Shown: positions 1 through 11,941, counted from the first letter of the stretch. The stretch is 64,000 nt of DNA from Leucobacter salsicius M1-8 (GCF_000350525.1 NZ_AOCN01000019.1:62001-126000); one strand, 5' to 3'. Made by a program: numbers and translations. The notes: a model not told the origin generated them from the letters alone.

Positions 1-516
1 GCCCTCGTGCATCCAGCTGCCGATGATGGTGAAAGCTTCATCTCCTGTACGGACCAACAGTAGCTCCTCGCCGTTCTCGCTCGTAAGTATGAGCTCATCG
101 TCTGCGGTGATCTGGACGCGGGTGGCGTCCCACACAGCGAAAGGAATCGCGACGTTGTCGCATGCGATGAGCGTCATCGCACCGCCAACGCCGCCATCAA
201 AGGTGCCATCGTCCTCGACACTCCAATCACCCTGGGCACCATTGCAGCCATCAGAAGCGCTCCAAATCCCGTGGTCGCTGAATTCGACGAAGGCTTCTTG
301 ATTTGCGGGCTCGGGGGCTTGCCAGCGGCCGATGAGCAGCGATTCGTAGTCCTGGTCTCCCCCTGGCGCCAGATCTGTTGGCTCACCTTGTCCTGAACTT
401 GAGCCCGTTGGGATGCCGTGCAGCATCGGTGCGGTGATGGCCATTCCCGCGAAGTTCGCGCCAAACGCAAGCGCCCCCGCGATCACAACACCGACGGCAA
501 ATTTTAGATTAGACAT
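1..516 (-). CDS. Secreted META/HslJ-like protein (3' end outside window)
   Basis: An open frame runs from ATG at 514-516 to the left edge without a stop, giving 172 residues of an incomplete protein. The N-terminus is a hydrophobic signal or anchor segment (residues 5-28, rich in A, V, G). Residues 53-172 look like a META/HslJ-type beta domain, with GRW at about 60, an SDGCN turn, and a GG-MTLIAC strand containing a conserved-looking Cys. An AGGGAG Shine-Dalgarno sequence sits about 7 nt before the ATG. META domains occur in bacterial lipoproteins and heat-shock protein HslJ, and their biochemical role is poorly known. The protein is probably exported. The fold assignment is from motif resemblance only. 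Confidence 0.7.
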   Translation of the reverse strand, partial: MSNLKFAVGVVIAGALAFGANFAGMAITAPMLHGIPTGSSSGQGEPTDLAPGGDQDYESLLIGRWQAPEPANQEAFVEFSDHGIWSASDGCNGAQGDWSVEDDGTFDGGVGGAMTLIACDNVAIPFAVWDATRVQITADDELILTSENGEELLLVRTGDEAFTIIGSWMHEG

Positions 517-598
517 TGGGCGACTCCCTGAGCTCGAAGAAAGCGGTCGTATCGATGAGTGTACGGGTTTGAGTCTAAGTCGAACCGTGGTTGTTCTT

Positions 599-810
599 CT
601 ATTGAGTCGTGCTGGGCCCCTCGGAGGTGGGTGTAAGTCGTGTTTCGACAAGGTCTGTGAGTTCGGCAATCCGAAGGCTGTCCCTGCGCAATTCAAGTAC
701 GGCCGCTTCGAGCCTCGCTATTCGCTCACGATCGGAATTATGCTGATTCTTGCGTGGAATCAGAGCGCGAACGAGTCGGGACCTAAGGTTTTTCTGGTCG
801 GGTTCGGTCA

Positions 811-811
<1 letters not shown>
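599..811 (-). CDS. 70-residue charged coiled-coil protein, coupled to upstream gene
   Basis: The start ATG (809-811) overlaps the TAA stop of the LicD/methyltransferase gene by one base (TAATG), so translation is probably coupled. The protein is small and charged. Residues 1-22 are basic (RSRLVRALIPRK). Residues 25-55 have a heptad-like pattern (RIARLEAAVLELRRDSLRIAEL) typical of a short coiled coil. The tail is Thr/Ser/Pro-rich. There is no signal peptide or membrane segment. Coupling suggests it works with the upstream enzyme, perhaps as an oligomerisation or membrane-surface adaptor. Longer starts upstream would lie inside the neighbouring gene and are less likely. Confidence 0.65.
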
Positions 812-3609
<2,798 letters not shown>

Positions 3610-3622
3610 GCAGCACAGTTTC

Positions 3623-3658
3623 AGGCAATCCGGTAAATGCCTCAACTAGGTATTTTTT
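3623..3658 (+). terminator. Weak terminator after glf
   Basis: A 5-bp stem AGGCA/TGCCT with a 10-nt loop is followed 10 nt later by six T residues (3653-3658). This is weak but well placed between glf and the next gene. Confidence 0.35.
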
Positions 3659-3719
3659 ACTGAGCGTGTGCGTAGTCGAGGGAGTTTGTGCTTACCGCAT
3701 GCGTATTGCGGAGTTCGTG

Positions 3720-3748
3720 TTCAGAATTTTCTCAGCTTCGCTTACACT
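3720..3748 (+). promoter_or_regulatory. Sigma-70-type promoter of SLH metallopeptidase gene
   Basis: TTCAGA (3720-3725), a 17-nt spacer and TACACT (3743-3748) resemble -35 and -10 boxes. The predicted start near 3755 leaves a leader of about 30 nt that includes the GGAGG before the TTG start. Confidence 0.5.
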
Positions 3749-3786
3749 GATGTCTGATCATTGTCAGTCCCCGGCGGAGGTACTCG

Positions 3787-6198
3787 TTGCGTAATACATC
3801 CAAGACACTCGTGGGGGGTGTGCTCGCGGCCCTGCTCGTATTGAGCGCGTCGCCCGCTCAAGCATTTGGGCCTCAGGATCCCGTAGTCGGGACAGAACAG
3901 GAGACTCCGGTCACCGATCCGCCCGTCATCATCGAAGACGAGGACACGGAGGAGGGCAACCAGGCCCCCGCGGACGTACCCCAGGATGCACCTGAGTCAG
4001 ATGAGACCGGTGCAGCCGAAGAAGGTCCCGCTGAGGAAATTCCCGCTGAAGAGGCTCCCGCTGACGATGCAGTAGCTGTAAAGGCAGACGCATCGAAAAC
4101 GGTGACCGAGGTGCCCGATACGATCGGATTGTCCGGTCGCCTGGTGCTTCTGCCCAACGAACCCAACCCGACTGCGGCCGAGGGTGAAGTTGCGGCGGAC
4201 GCAGGGCTATTTTCAGGAGTGCTGCTCGCGACAGACAGCGGAGCGTTTGTGCCCGTCGACACGTCGGCCATCAGCGAGCCGATCTCGGGGGACAGCGAGT
4301 TCACCGGGTCCGCCGTTCTGCCAGAATCGGCCCGCGCGGCCGTGGCTGCTCAGCTCAAGGCCGAAGGCGCATTGACTGAGGTGCAGATGCTCGACACCGT
4401 CAACCAGGCTGTTATTGAACAGGAAGAAGAGCTTCAAGCCACTGGCACCGTCACGACGCCAGTTGAAGCGCTCTCTGGCTCCCCACTTGGGGCTGCCCCC
4501 TCCAAGAAGAAGCACACGGCCGACGTAGTCTATTTTGGTGGGTCCTCGAGCTCGCGTAACTTCAACGAGACCCAGATTAGAAGTCTCGTGGGTCAAACGA
4601 GTACTTACTGGAAATCACAGAGCAATGGTGCTGTCGATGGTCTTGCCGTGAGCAAGTACAAGGCGCTTCCCCGGACCACCGGTGCTTGCGTTCCCGCGAC
4701 TCTGTGGAGCGCCGCGGCTCAGTACTTCAAGGCGAAATCAAACACATACACGAATGGTCACCACCTCATTGTGGTCGCTGATTCGAAGTACCGCTGTGGC
4801 GGGGGTGCAGGTCTCGCAGGTATCGGCACCAATATTCACGCTGGCGGTGAAATCTGGGTAGACCTTGCAGGATGGAGCAACTCTTCAGACCCCGCATCGC
4901 AGGGCACGGTCAATAAGTCGTTGTCGACGCTCGCCCACGAGGTCGGGCACAACTTGAGCCTTGGCCACTCGCAGTCGCGCGTTTGCTCTGGCCGCACGAT
5001 TGACGCTCGTACTACGTGGAAGGATGACGACCAGAACCGAGGGATCCTCAAAGTCCTGAAGCCTTCTGGCTCGACTTGCCAAGACGTTGAGTATGGCAAC
5101 ACCTGGGACCTGATGGGTCACACCAACAGTGCTGGTCCTAAGCCGGTCGCCTTGGGCCTGGCTCAGCGTACCGCGCTGGGAGTAAACCCGTCTGGTAGCA
5201 TACGCACGGTCCAGGCCAGCGGTGGTCGGGTTCAGAACTTCACGCTCAACCCTATGGGTAACAACTCAGGGCTTCGCGGCTTGAAGGTCTCGAACCCTCG
5301 TGGTGAGTCGTTCTACGTCGAGTACCGCAATAACGTGGGACAGGACTCGTCCGGTCCCAATGCCAACTTAGTGTATTCTGCAGATCGCGTCACCGCTGTG
5401 ACCAACGGTGTCGTGGTTTCGAAGAGCTACCCGACCGCAAAATTCAATCGCGGTGGAACTTGGGTTCCCTACGCAGCTAAGCGCAGCACGGCCCTGACGT
5501 ATTACAAGACGTCAGGCTCGTACGCCAACATGAAGCACCTTGCGATGGCGAAGGGCGGCGTCTCCACCCCGATCTCGAGCGTCGCGCGGGTGCGTGTCAC
5601 AAACATTGCCGGTGGTAAGGCTAACGTGCGCGTTGAGTTCGCTCCTTTCACCGACGTCACGTACGACCAGCAATTCGCGAAGGAGATTGACTGGATGAGC
5701 TCATCCAAGATCTCGACAGGCTATAGCGCTGGCAGCGGTTTGCGAAAGTACGAGCCCAAGGCTCCCGTGACCCGTGCGGCCATGGCTGCATTTATCTACC
5801 GCATGGAGAAGGCGAACTACCCTCTTCCAAAGAAGTCACCGTTCGTCGATGTGAAGAAGAGCGATCCTTACTTTCGGGAGATTGCCTGGATGTACAAGGA
5901 AGGCATCTCCAAGGGCACGATTAGGAACGGTAAGCGTTATTACGATCCGAAGTCTGCGGTGTCGCGTCAAGCGATGTCTGCGTTCTTGTACCGAGTAGAT
6001 AAGGCGACCTACAAGGGGGCACCGAAGTCTCCTTTCGTCGACGTCCCCAAGAATCACATGTTCTACAAGCAGATCACCTGGATGGAGAGCAAGGGCATCA
6101 CGGAAGGCACCCGGAAAAACGGGAAGCTGTACTACAACCCGAAGTCTGCGGTGTCGCGTCAAGCAATGGCTGCGTTCTTGTACCGCCTGAAGCACTAG
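3787..6198 (+). CDS. Secreted SLH-domain reprolysin-like metallopeptidase
   Basis: 803 residues. The start is TTG at 3787, fixed by GGAGG six nt upstream. A signal peptide (1-26, ending SPAQA) is followed by an acidic Pro/Glu/Ala linker (about 30-100) and a probable propeptide. The catalytic domain (about 240-615) has the zinc site HEVGHNLSLGH at 384-394 and a probable Met-turn DLMG at Met443, so it is metzincin-like (M12-type). The usual Gly at the eighth site position is Ser. Three S-layer-homology modules (about 618-682, 683-746, 747-803) share the pattern FVDV...ITWM...GIT.GT...VSRQAMAAFLYR and should bind it to the cell wall. It is probably a wall-attached extracellular protease. The substrate is unknown. 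Confidence 0.85.
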   Translation: MRNTSKTLVGGVLAALLVLSASPAQAFGPQDPVVGTEQETPVTDPPVIIEDEDTEEGNQAPADVPQDAPESDETGAAEEGPAEEIPAEEAPADDAVAVKADASKTVTEVPDTIGLSGRLVLLPNEPNPTAAEGEVAADAGLFSGVLLATDSGAFVPVDTSAISEPISGDSEFTGSAVLPESARAAVAAQLKAEGALTEVQMLDTVNQAVIEQEEELQATGTVTTPVEALSGSPLGAAPSKKKHTADVVYFGGSSSSRNFNETQIRSLVGQTSTYWKSQSNGAVDGLAVSKYKALPRTTGACVPATLWSAAAQYFKAKSNTYTNGHHLIVVADSKYRCGGGAGLAGIGTNIHAGGEIWVDLAGWSNSSDPASQGTVNKSLSTLAHEVGHNLSLGHSQSRVCSGRTIDARTTWKDDDQNRGILKVLKPSGSTCQDVEYGNTWDLMGHTNSAGPKPVALGLAQRTALGVNPSGSIRTVQASGGRVQNFTLNPMGNNSGLRGLKVSNPRGESFYVEYRNNVGQDSSGPNANLVYSADRVTAVTNGVVVSKSYPTAKFNRGGTWVPYAAKRSTALTYYKTSGSYANMKHLAMAKGGVSTPISSVARVRVTNIAGGKANVRVEFAPFTDVTYDQQFAKEIDWMSSSKISTGYSAGSGLRKYEPKAPVTRAAMAAFIYRMEKANYPLPKKSPFVDVKKSDPYFREIAWMYKEGISKGTIRNGKRYYDPKSAVSRQAMSAFLYRVDKATYKGAPKSPFVDVPKNHMFYKQITWMESKGITEGTRKNGKLYYNPKSAVSRQAMAAFLYRLKH

Positions 6199-6216
6199 CA
6201 AGGCAATAGACAGTAC

Positions 6217-6255
6217 GAAAGAGGCGCCCCTTCCATTGGAAGGGGCGCCTCTTTC
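6217..6255. terminator. Bidirectional terminator
   Basis: A perfect 18-bp stem (GAAAGAGGCGCCCCTTCC and its complement) closes on a 3-nt loop. An A-tract on one side and a T-tract on the other let it serve both convergent genes, the SLH protease and the GlfT2-like gene. Confidence 0.9.
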
Positions 6256-6286
6256 GTGTATCTAGCGTGCTGTGAAGCGGCGGGGC

Positions 6287-8188
6287 CTAGCGGCCCTCGA
6301 ACGTCTTCTTCCACTCCTCCACCGAGGTGATCTGGGGGAGGGCTGTGCGGTACTCGGCCGCGAGGCGATCCCAGTTCTTCTCGATGCGACGGCTCAGCGC
6401 TCGCGATTCGCGCAGCAGACGACGGAACTTGGCGCGGTCGTGGCGGTACCACATCTTGCCGCTGCCGTCGGCGGCGCCCACGATCACGCTGGAGTGGTGG
6501 GGAATCTGCCACCACTTGGCGTCGCGCTTCGCGTACTCGAGCTCGGGCGCACGCAAGTCGTTCTCGGTGCTCGACCGGCGCCAGTGCTCGGGGATCATAC
6601 GCAGCGTAAACAGGGCCAGCTTGATGCCCCGCGGCGAAGTGGGGTCGTCGAGCAGCGGCAACGCTCGACCGCCCACTGCGACAGGTGTGTCGGTGTCGCC
6701 CGGCTTGTAGACGTGGGTCTCGGGGAACTGGGCGGCGCGCTTGCGGGCGGCCGGCATGTCCGTCGAAATCGTCTTGTGGAGGGACTGCGGGCCACGCAGC
6801 ACCGACTGCATGCCGTCGATCGCAAGCTGCACCGCGTAGTACTGCATGTTGAGCATCTTCTTGATGTCTTGGCGGTGCGCGTCCTGCAGCAGCTTCCCGC
6901 TGCCGGGACGGTCAGAGTGCAGCAGCCCGGCAACGATGCGGTTGCGCGTGTGGAAGAACGCCTGCCAGTCCTGCGAATCATCCTTGTCGAGCCACGACAC
7001 GTGCCACAGTGCGACACCGGGCATCGACACCGTGCGGTAGCCGGCGGCGCGGGCACGCAGGCCGTACTCGGCGTCATCCCACTTAATGAACACGGGCAAC
7101 GACAGCCCGATCTCGGCGATGATCTGCTTCGGGATCATGCACATCCACCAGCCGTTATAGTCGGCGTCGAGGCGGGCGTGCATCCACTTCGTCTGGCGCA
7201 GGTTCTGCTTGCGGAAGTCGTGGCGGTGCTGCTGCTCAAACGAGGGACCCCATATGAACTGGTCCGGGCGTACGACCTCGGCCCACGCGTGCACGACGGG
7301 CTTGTCGAGCAGGTCGAACATGTGGCCGCCCACGATGACGGGCTCGCTGTTGAACCGGCCAAACTGCAGCCCGCGCAGCGCGCTTTCGGTCTCGAACTCG
7401 ACGTCGTCATCGAGCAGCATCAAGAAATCGGAGTCTTCGCGCTCAAGCGTCTCGGCCATCGACCGTGAGAACCCGCCCGAACCGCCCAGGTTGCCCTGTT
7501 CGATCAGCTGCAGCTTCTCGCCGAGCAGCGCCGCGACCTCATCGAAGCCGGCCTGATCGCGCACCTTCTGCGTACCCTGGTCAACCAGGAAGATCCGGTC
7601 GATGCCCTCGAGCAGCGCGGGGTCGTCCGCCACGTTCTCGAGCGTCGTGACGCAGTAGTCAGGCTTGTTGTAGGTTGTCATGCCGAGGCTGAGCTTGCCC
7701 GTCTGCACGGGCTCCGCGTCGGTGCTCCAGGCGCCGGCCGCGAGGATGAGATCGTCGGTGCTGGCGATGAGATCAAACCAGTACCAGCCGCCGTCGCTAA
7801 ACATGGTGAGCGGCAGGTCGAAGGTGTTCTCCACGCTTCCCGACACCTCGCGGGAGTCCACGCGCTGCTGCACGCCGCCCGCGTTCGAGCGGTAGACGAT
7901 GACGGTGCCGGGGCCCTCGGTGCGCAGAGTGAGACGCACACTGCTCACGACCGTCCAACGCTGCCAGTAGGCGGCGGGAAACGCGTTGAAGTAGCTCGCG
8001 AACGAGACGCGCTTGCCCGCGTTCACGCGCATGCTCGAGCGTGAGATCACATTGTCGATGTGGGCGTTCTGGCTGAGCCGCACCTGCTTGCCGCCGACCT
8101 TTGACCAGATCTCGGCGTCCGCATATAGCGGCAGTACATCGGGATCCTTGGCGACGGGAAAAACAACATTCTGCAGGGTGGTCGGCAT
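6287..8188 (-). CDS. glfT2: GlfT2-like galactofuranosyltransferase
   Basis: 633 residues, close to the length of mycobacterial GlfT2. That enzyme polymerises galactofuranose from UDP-Galf onto a lipid-linked acceptor at the inner membrane face. Residues 1-165 form an N-terminal beta-sandwich. The GT-A domain begins near 166 (SLGMTTYNKPDYC). The metal-binding triad is DDD at 260-262, the probable catalytic acid is in WDDAE (370-374), and HVSW follows at 396-399. These positions nearly match the mycobacterial enzyme as I recall it. The C-terminal 230 residues are helical. It is the last gene of a minus-strand unit after the O-antigen ligase-like gene and a small hypothetical gene, and ends at a strong terminator. 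Confidence 0.9.
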   Translation of the reverse strand: MPTTLQNVVFPVAKDPDVLPLYADAEIWSKVGGKQVRLSQNAHIDNVISRSSMRVNAGKRVSFASYFNAFPAAYWQRWTVVSSVRLTLRTEGPGTVIVYRSNAGGVQQRVDSREVSGSVENTFDLPLTMFSDGGWYWFDLIASTDDLILAAGAWSTDAEPVQTGKLSLGMTTYNKPDYCVTTLENVADDPALLEGIDRIFLVDQGTQKVRDQAGFDEVAALLGEKLQLIEQGNLGGSGGFSRSMAETLEREDSDFLMLLDDDVEFETESALRGLQFGRFNSEPVIVGGHMFDLLDKPVVHAWAEVVRPDQFIWGPSFEQQHRHDFRKQNLRQTKWMHARLDADYNGWWMCMIPKQIIAEIGLSLPVFIKWDDAEYGLRARAAGYRTVSMPGVALWHVSWLDKDDSQDWQAFFHTRNRIVAGLLHSDRPGSGKLLQDAHRQDIKKMLNMQYYAVQLAIDGMQSVLRGPQSLHKTISTDMPAARKRAAQFPETHVYKPGDTDTPVAVGGRALPLLDDPTSPRGIKLALFTLRMIPEHWRRSSTENDLRAPELEYAKRDAKWWQIPHHSSVIVGAADGSGKMWYRHDRAKFRRLLRESRALSRRIEKNWDRLAAEYRTALPQITSVEEWKKTFEGR

Positions 8189-8306
8189 GTAGCGCGCGCC
8201 TCTCTAGCGGCAAACAGGGCAATAACTCTATGAGTCTACCGGCGGGCTGCCGAGTACGGCCTGATCCGGATCAGTTTCCCCGGGTCCCAGCGGCGAGCGG
8301 CGGCAG

Positions 8307-8663
8307 TTAGGCGAGGTCGAGCCGGTCGCCCGCGCGCCAGACTGCCACGGTGAGCTCGGGAAACTCGTCTGCAATATCGCGCAGGATCTCGAACTCGACC
8401 CGGTCGGCGTTGCGGGTGTGCTCGGCGGCGTCAGGCCCGCCCGCTCGCGCTGCGAGCCGGGCGAGCGCGTACTCGGCGAGCTGCCCGCGGTCCTCGAGGC
8501 GCTCCTCGCGCAGCGCAAACACGACCAGCTCGTCGATCCCGGGCACCTCTTCAGAGGCCGTCGCCGGGTCTTGCCCGCCGCGTACCCGAGACTCCATCGC
8601 AGTCTCGCGTTCGAGTCGGGCATCGGCGCGCAGCCGGTGCAGTCGCTCGCTCGGATCAGCCAT
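8307..8663 (-). CDS. Hypothetical 118-residue cytoplasmic protein
   Basis: I do not recognise this protein. It is charged, rich in Arg, Glu and Ala, and probably helical, without a signal peptide or membrane segment. It starts 6 nt after the O-antigen ligase-like gene, with an AGAGG ribosome binding site about 7 nt from the ATG, so the two are almost certainly co-transcribed. Codon use is strongly GC3-biased like its neighbours, which supports real coding. The 118-nt gap to the GlfT2-like gene holds no other frame but includes a copy of the GATCCGGATC palindrome (8263-8272). Confidence 0.7.
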   Translation of the reverse strand: MADPSERLHRLRADARLERETAMESRVRGGQDPATASEEVPGIDELVVFALREERLEDRGQLAEYALARLAARAGGPDAAEHTRNADRVEFEILRDIADEFPELTVAVWRAGDRLDLA

Positions 8664-8669
8664 GGTTGT

Positions 8670-10046
8670 TTACCTCTTGATGTCGATTGTGCCGGTGTCG
8701 CGGGGAATGGGAACCCGGCGCCAAGGCAGTTTGGTGGGCTCCGCGTCTTGCGACGGAACTTGAAAGTCGACGCGAGACTTCACGGCGAGCAGCACGAGCA
8801 GCACCCAGTTGCCCTCAATGAGTAGCCGGCTCTCAGTGAGTGACTGGACAACGAGCGCGATCATCACGAGGTACGGCCACAGCGCGCTCGTCGCGTAGGG
8901 GAGCGCCGGGCCAAAGCCTACGCGGGGCGCGTCAACCGCGCGAAACCAGACGCGCCAGATGGTGAGCGCCACGAGCGGCAGAAACGCGAGCACTCCCACG
9001 ATGCCGAGCTGCAACCACACGTCGAGCCACGCGTTGTGCGCGCTCATGACCTGCAGGCCGGCCTTCGTGTCGAGCGATTTGAAAGGCTCGGCCCAGGGGG
9101 CCCAGTAGCTCACCCAGCCCCAGCCAAACCACGGCCGCTGTTCGGCGAGCTCGATGACCTTGTTCCAGGTCTCGACGCGACCGGTCAGATCGCCACTCTT
9201 GCCGAGCAACCCAAACACGAAATCGCGCGCGAACAGCGTTGCGGCTGCCGCGGCGGTGATGAGGGTGATCGCCGTAATGTAGAGCGGTGCGCGCTTCTCG
9301 GGGCGCATGCGCCGCGCCCACAGGGCTAGGCCGAGCCCGGCCGCGACGGCCACGAGCGCGACCCACACCGTCGCACCTCGAGTGAGCAGCACCGTGACAA
9401 AAGCGATGCCGAGCCACAACCAGCCCGTGAATGGGCGCACGAGGCCCGCACGCAACTGCACGCCAAACACGATGAGACCGAGCAGTGCGATGAACCCGAG
9501 CAGCACGGAGCTCGCCACGAGCCCCTGAATCGGGCCGCCCTCGAAGAGTAGGTCGCGGCTCCAGTAGAGCAGCTTGGGGATCTTGCCCTCGGGGGGTTCC
9601 ATCCCTAGCGGCAACAGCGGCTGGCGAATCACCAGCGACACAAAGAGCTCGAACGCGAGAGAGAGCCCCAGCAGGTACCGCAGCGCGGTGCCGAGGGTGC
9701 GCAGCACCTCGTGCCAGGTCAGCACGAACGCGAGCACCACCGCGAGAATCGTCGTGGCAATCTGGGCGGTAACCCCCAGCACGCTCTCAACGCGGTACTG
9801 CGACCACGCGATCGACAGCACAGCGAGCCCCAAGAACCAATACAGCGGTGACGGCAGGCGATACCACCGAAAGCGTTCCGGCTTCTCGCGCACAAAGATG
9901 ATGACGCCCACGACAGTGAGCACCACGGCGAGCGCCAAAAAGATGGGCCAGCCGAGCAGATTACGTACGCCGTTGCTTCCAAGCGTGAATACGAAAACGC
10001 AGATCGCGTATGCGCTCACGCCAAGTCGGGTCTTGCTCTGGGCCAT
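8670..10046 (-). CDS. O-antigen ligase/polymerase-family membrane protein
   Basis: 458 residues with about ten to twelve hydrophobic segments. The hallmark of the Wzy/WaaL family lies after the middle: TGRVETWNKVIEL, then RPWFGWGWVSYW and SAHNAWLDVWLQLGIVG, the periplasmic loop and following helix seen in O-antigen ligases and polymerases. In Gram-positive bacteria such proteins polymerise or attach surface glycans, or ligate teichuronic-like polymers. The ATG (10044-10046) has no Shine-Dalgarno sequence but lies 7 nt after TACCAT, suggesting a leaderless mRNA. It heads the operon that ends with the GlfT2-like gene, so a role in assembling a galactofuranose-containing surface polymer is likely but inferred. 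Confidence 0.85.
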   Translation of the reverse strand: MAQSKTRLGVSAYAICVFVFTLGSNGVRNLLGWPIFLALAVVLTVVGVIIFVREKPERFRWYRLPSPLYWFLGLAVLSIAWSQYRVESVLGVTAQIATTILAVVLAFVLTWHEVLRTLGTALRYLLGLSLAFELFVSLVIRQPLLPLGMEPPEGKIPKLLYWSRDLLFEGGPIQGLVASSVLLGFIALLGLIVFGVQLRAGLVRPFTGWLWLGIAFVTVLLTRGATVWVALVAVAAGLGLALWARRMRPEKRAPLYITAITLITAAAAATLFARDFVFGLLGKSGDLTGRVETWNKVIELAEQRPWFGWGWVSYWAPWAEPFKSLDTKAGLQVMSAHNAWLDVWLQLGIVGVLAFLPLVALTIWRVWFRAVDAPRVGFGPALPYATSALWPYLVMIALVVQSLTESRLLIEGNWVLLVLLAVKSRVDFQVPSQDAEPTKLPWRRVPIPRDTGTIDIKR

Positions 10047-10053
10047 AGTCGGT

Positions 10054-10059
10054 ATGGTA
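10054..10059 (-). promoter_or_regulatory. -10 box TACCAT of O-antigen ligase-like gene (leaderless)
   Basis: On the minus strand TACCAT is followed by 7 nt and then ATG. The divergent manA gene starts 45 nt away on the other strand. Confidence 0.5.
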
Positions 10060-10103
10060 GAGCATGCTTCGTGCTGAGTCGTGATGCAGACCTAAGGAGT
10101 GGC

Positions 10104-11453
10104 GTGCTGATCTTCATTGAGAACACCCCGCGTGCCTACGCGTGGGGCTCCACCGATGCTCTGCCCGAAATGCTCGGCACGACGCCCACGGGCCTACCTC
10201 AGGCCGAGCTCTGGTTAGGGACGCACCCCGGGAGCCCGGCGCAGATCGCAAAGGCGACACCCGCCCCCCACTCGGTCATCGATCTGGTCGAGGCTGATCC
10301 GGATCGCTACGGTGTTGATGGCGGCCCGCTCCCATTTCTGCTGAAGGTGCTCGCGATCGGGGCGCCGCTGTCGCTGCAGGTGCATCCCAACCGCACTCAG
10401 GCCGCGGCGGGATTCGCGGCCGAGGAGGCCGCGGGCGTGCCGCGCGATGCGCGCGAACGCAATTACGGCGACGCGAACCACAAACCGGAGCTGCTCGTTG
10501 CGCTTAGTGAGGTGAGCGCGCTGTCTGGCTTTCGGCCGCTGGTGGCTGCCCGCGATGACCTCGAGCGGTACGCGCGAGCGGCGGCGGGGGTTCCGGATCC
10601 GGAGGGCGCCGCGGCACTCCAGGCCGTGGCCGAGAAGCTCTGCCCCGACGAAGTATCGACCACTGACGCCGAGCTGCGAAGCTTCTTTCTGAGCTGGGTG
10701 TTTAGCGGTGACCACCGGGTCGCGCGAGCACTCGAGGCGCTGACCGGGCTTGCCGCGGCGGTAGTTCCCGGGGACCCGGGCGTCTCGCCCTCGGGTGACC
10801 GTGACCTCGCGATGCGCGCACTGATCGACACGCACTCGGGCGACCCTGGTGTGCTCGTCTCACTACTGCTGCATCACGTCAGGCTGCAGCCGGGCGAGTC
10901 CATCTACCTAGGAGCGCGGCAACTGCACGCGTACCTGGGTGGGATCGCGGTTGAGGTGATGGCGGCCTCAGACAACGTGCTGCGCGCGGGCCTCACCGAG
11001 AAACACGTGGATATTGAGGAGCTCACCCGCGTGCTCGATCCCGAGGAGCTGGGTGACCCGCGTCTAGCCCCCGAACGGCTCGCACCCGGGCTCGACGCCT
11101 GGCAGCCAGACATTGACGACTTTCAGCTGCTGCGGGCGCGCGTGTGCGACCCCGACGATGACGCCGGAATGCCGGAGTGCCACGAACGCGCGTCGCGGCG
11201 GGTGGCGATCCGAGTGCCGAGGCCGGCCGTCATCGTCGTGACGCGGGGGCGCGTGCGTATCGAGCGGGTCGAGGGCGCCGGCGCTGACGCGTCGGACACG
11301 AGCGCGCCGGCGCCGCTGGCCGAGGTTGCCTCTGCGCGCCGAGGTCAGTCGCTCTACGTGTCTGCCGGTGAATCCATCGAGATCACCGGTCACGGTGAGA
11401 TGTTTCTCGCGACGGTGGGTGGCATCGACCTGCAGGTGCCGCGGGTAAGCTGA
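10104..11453 (+). CDS. manA: Mannose-6-phosphate isomerase
   Basis: 449 residues. It interconverts fructose-6-phosphate and mannose-6-phosphate, feeding GDP-mannose synthesis or mannose catabolism. This is a type I enzyme: ENTPRAYAWGS at the start, zinc ligands in LQVHPN (Gln92, His94) and HKPE (His126, Glu129), and a further His in QLHAYLGG. The C-terminal cupin part is longer and more variable. I chose GTG at 10104 because AAGGAG lies four nt upstream. The upstream ATG at 10071 has no such site and would lengthen the N-terminus beyond the family. Its stop overlaps the -10 box of the next gene. Confidence 0.93.
   Translation: MLIFIENTPRAYAWGSTDALPEMLGTTPTGLPQAELWLGTHPGSPAQIAKATPAPHSVIDLVEADPDRYGVDGGPLPFLLKVLAIGAPLSLQVHPNRTQAAAGFAAEEAAGVPRDARERNYGDANHKPELLVALSEVSALSGFRPLVAARDDLERYARAAAGVPDPEGAAALQAVAEKLCPDEVSTTDAELRSFFLSWVFSGDHRVARALEALTGLAAAVVPGDPGVSPSGDRDLAMRALIDTHSGDPGVLVSLLLHHVRLQPGESIYLGARQLHAYLGGIAVEVMAASDNVLRAGLTEKHVDIEELTRVLDPEELGDPRLAPERLAPGLDAWQPDIDDFQLLRARVCDPDDDAGMPECHERASRRVAIRVPRPAVIVVTRGRVRIERVEGAGADASDTSAPAPLAEVASARRGQSLYVSAGESIEITGHGEMFLATVGGIDLQVPRVS
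11446..11451 (+). promoter_or_regulatory. -10 box TAAGCT of 11459 membrane protein gene (leaderless)
   Basis: TAAGCT overlaps the end of manA and lies 7 nt before the GTG start of the next gene. Confidence 0.5.
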
Positions 11454-11458
11454 ACCTC

Positions 11459-11941
11459 GTGTCACACCTGAAACATCATCGCGCCGTACGCCCCATCGGT
11501 GAGTCAGCCCAGCCCGGTCGCCTCGGTGGGCTCGGTCGCGTGCTCATCGCGGTGTACATCGTGTTGGCCATGGCAGCAACGTTTCGGTCGATCTATCAGA
11601 TCATCACGAAGTTCGACGAGGCACCGCTTGCGTATGTGCTGTCGGCCGTTGCCGCGCTCGTGTACGTGCTCGCCACAATCGCGCTGATCAAGCGCCGCGG
11701 GGTCTGGCGCATCATCGCCTGGGCCGCGCTCACGTTTGAGCTGTGTGGCGTGCTCATCGTCGGCACGCTCAGTCTGATTGCGCCGCAGCTGTTTGCGCAC
11801 CCATCGGTGTGGTCAAACTTTGGGCAGGGATACGTGTTTATTCCACTCGTGCTGCCGGTGCTGGGGCTGCTGTGGCTGCGTGGCGAGGCCCGCGAACACT
11901 CTCTTCGTTCAACCCCGGAAGGTGACGATGCAGGTCTTTGA
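11459..11941 (+). CDS. Conserved-type integral membrane protein upstream of ribF
   Basis: 160 residues with four predicted membrane helices (about 27-47, 57-77, 85-108 and 120-140) and short charged ends. The start is GTG at 11459. The 3' end overlaps ribF by 14 nt, so the two are probably translated together. I recall similar small membrane proteins beside ribF in other actinobacteria, but no function is known to me. No catalytic motif is visible. Confidence 0.75.
   Translation: MSHLKHHRAVRPIGESAQPGRLGGLGRVLIAVYIVLAMAATFRSIYQIITKFDEAPLAYVLSAVAALVYVLATIALIKRRGVWRIIAWAALTFELCGVLIVGTLSLIAPQLFAHPSVWSNFGQGYVFIPLVLPVLGLLWLRGEAREHSLRSTPEGDDAGL

Noticed and set aside
6272-7468. Plus-strand open frame of 398 residues
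   Set aside because: Antisense to the GlfT2-like gene, without motifs.
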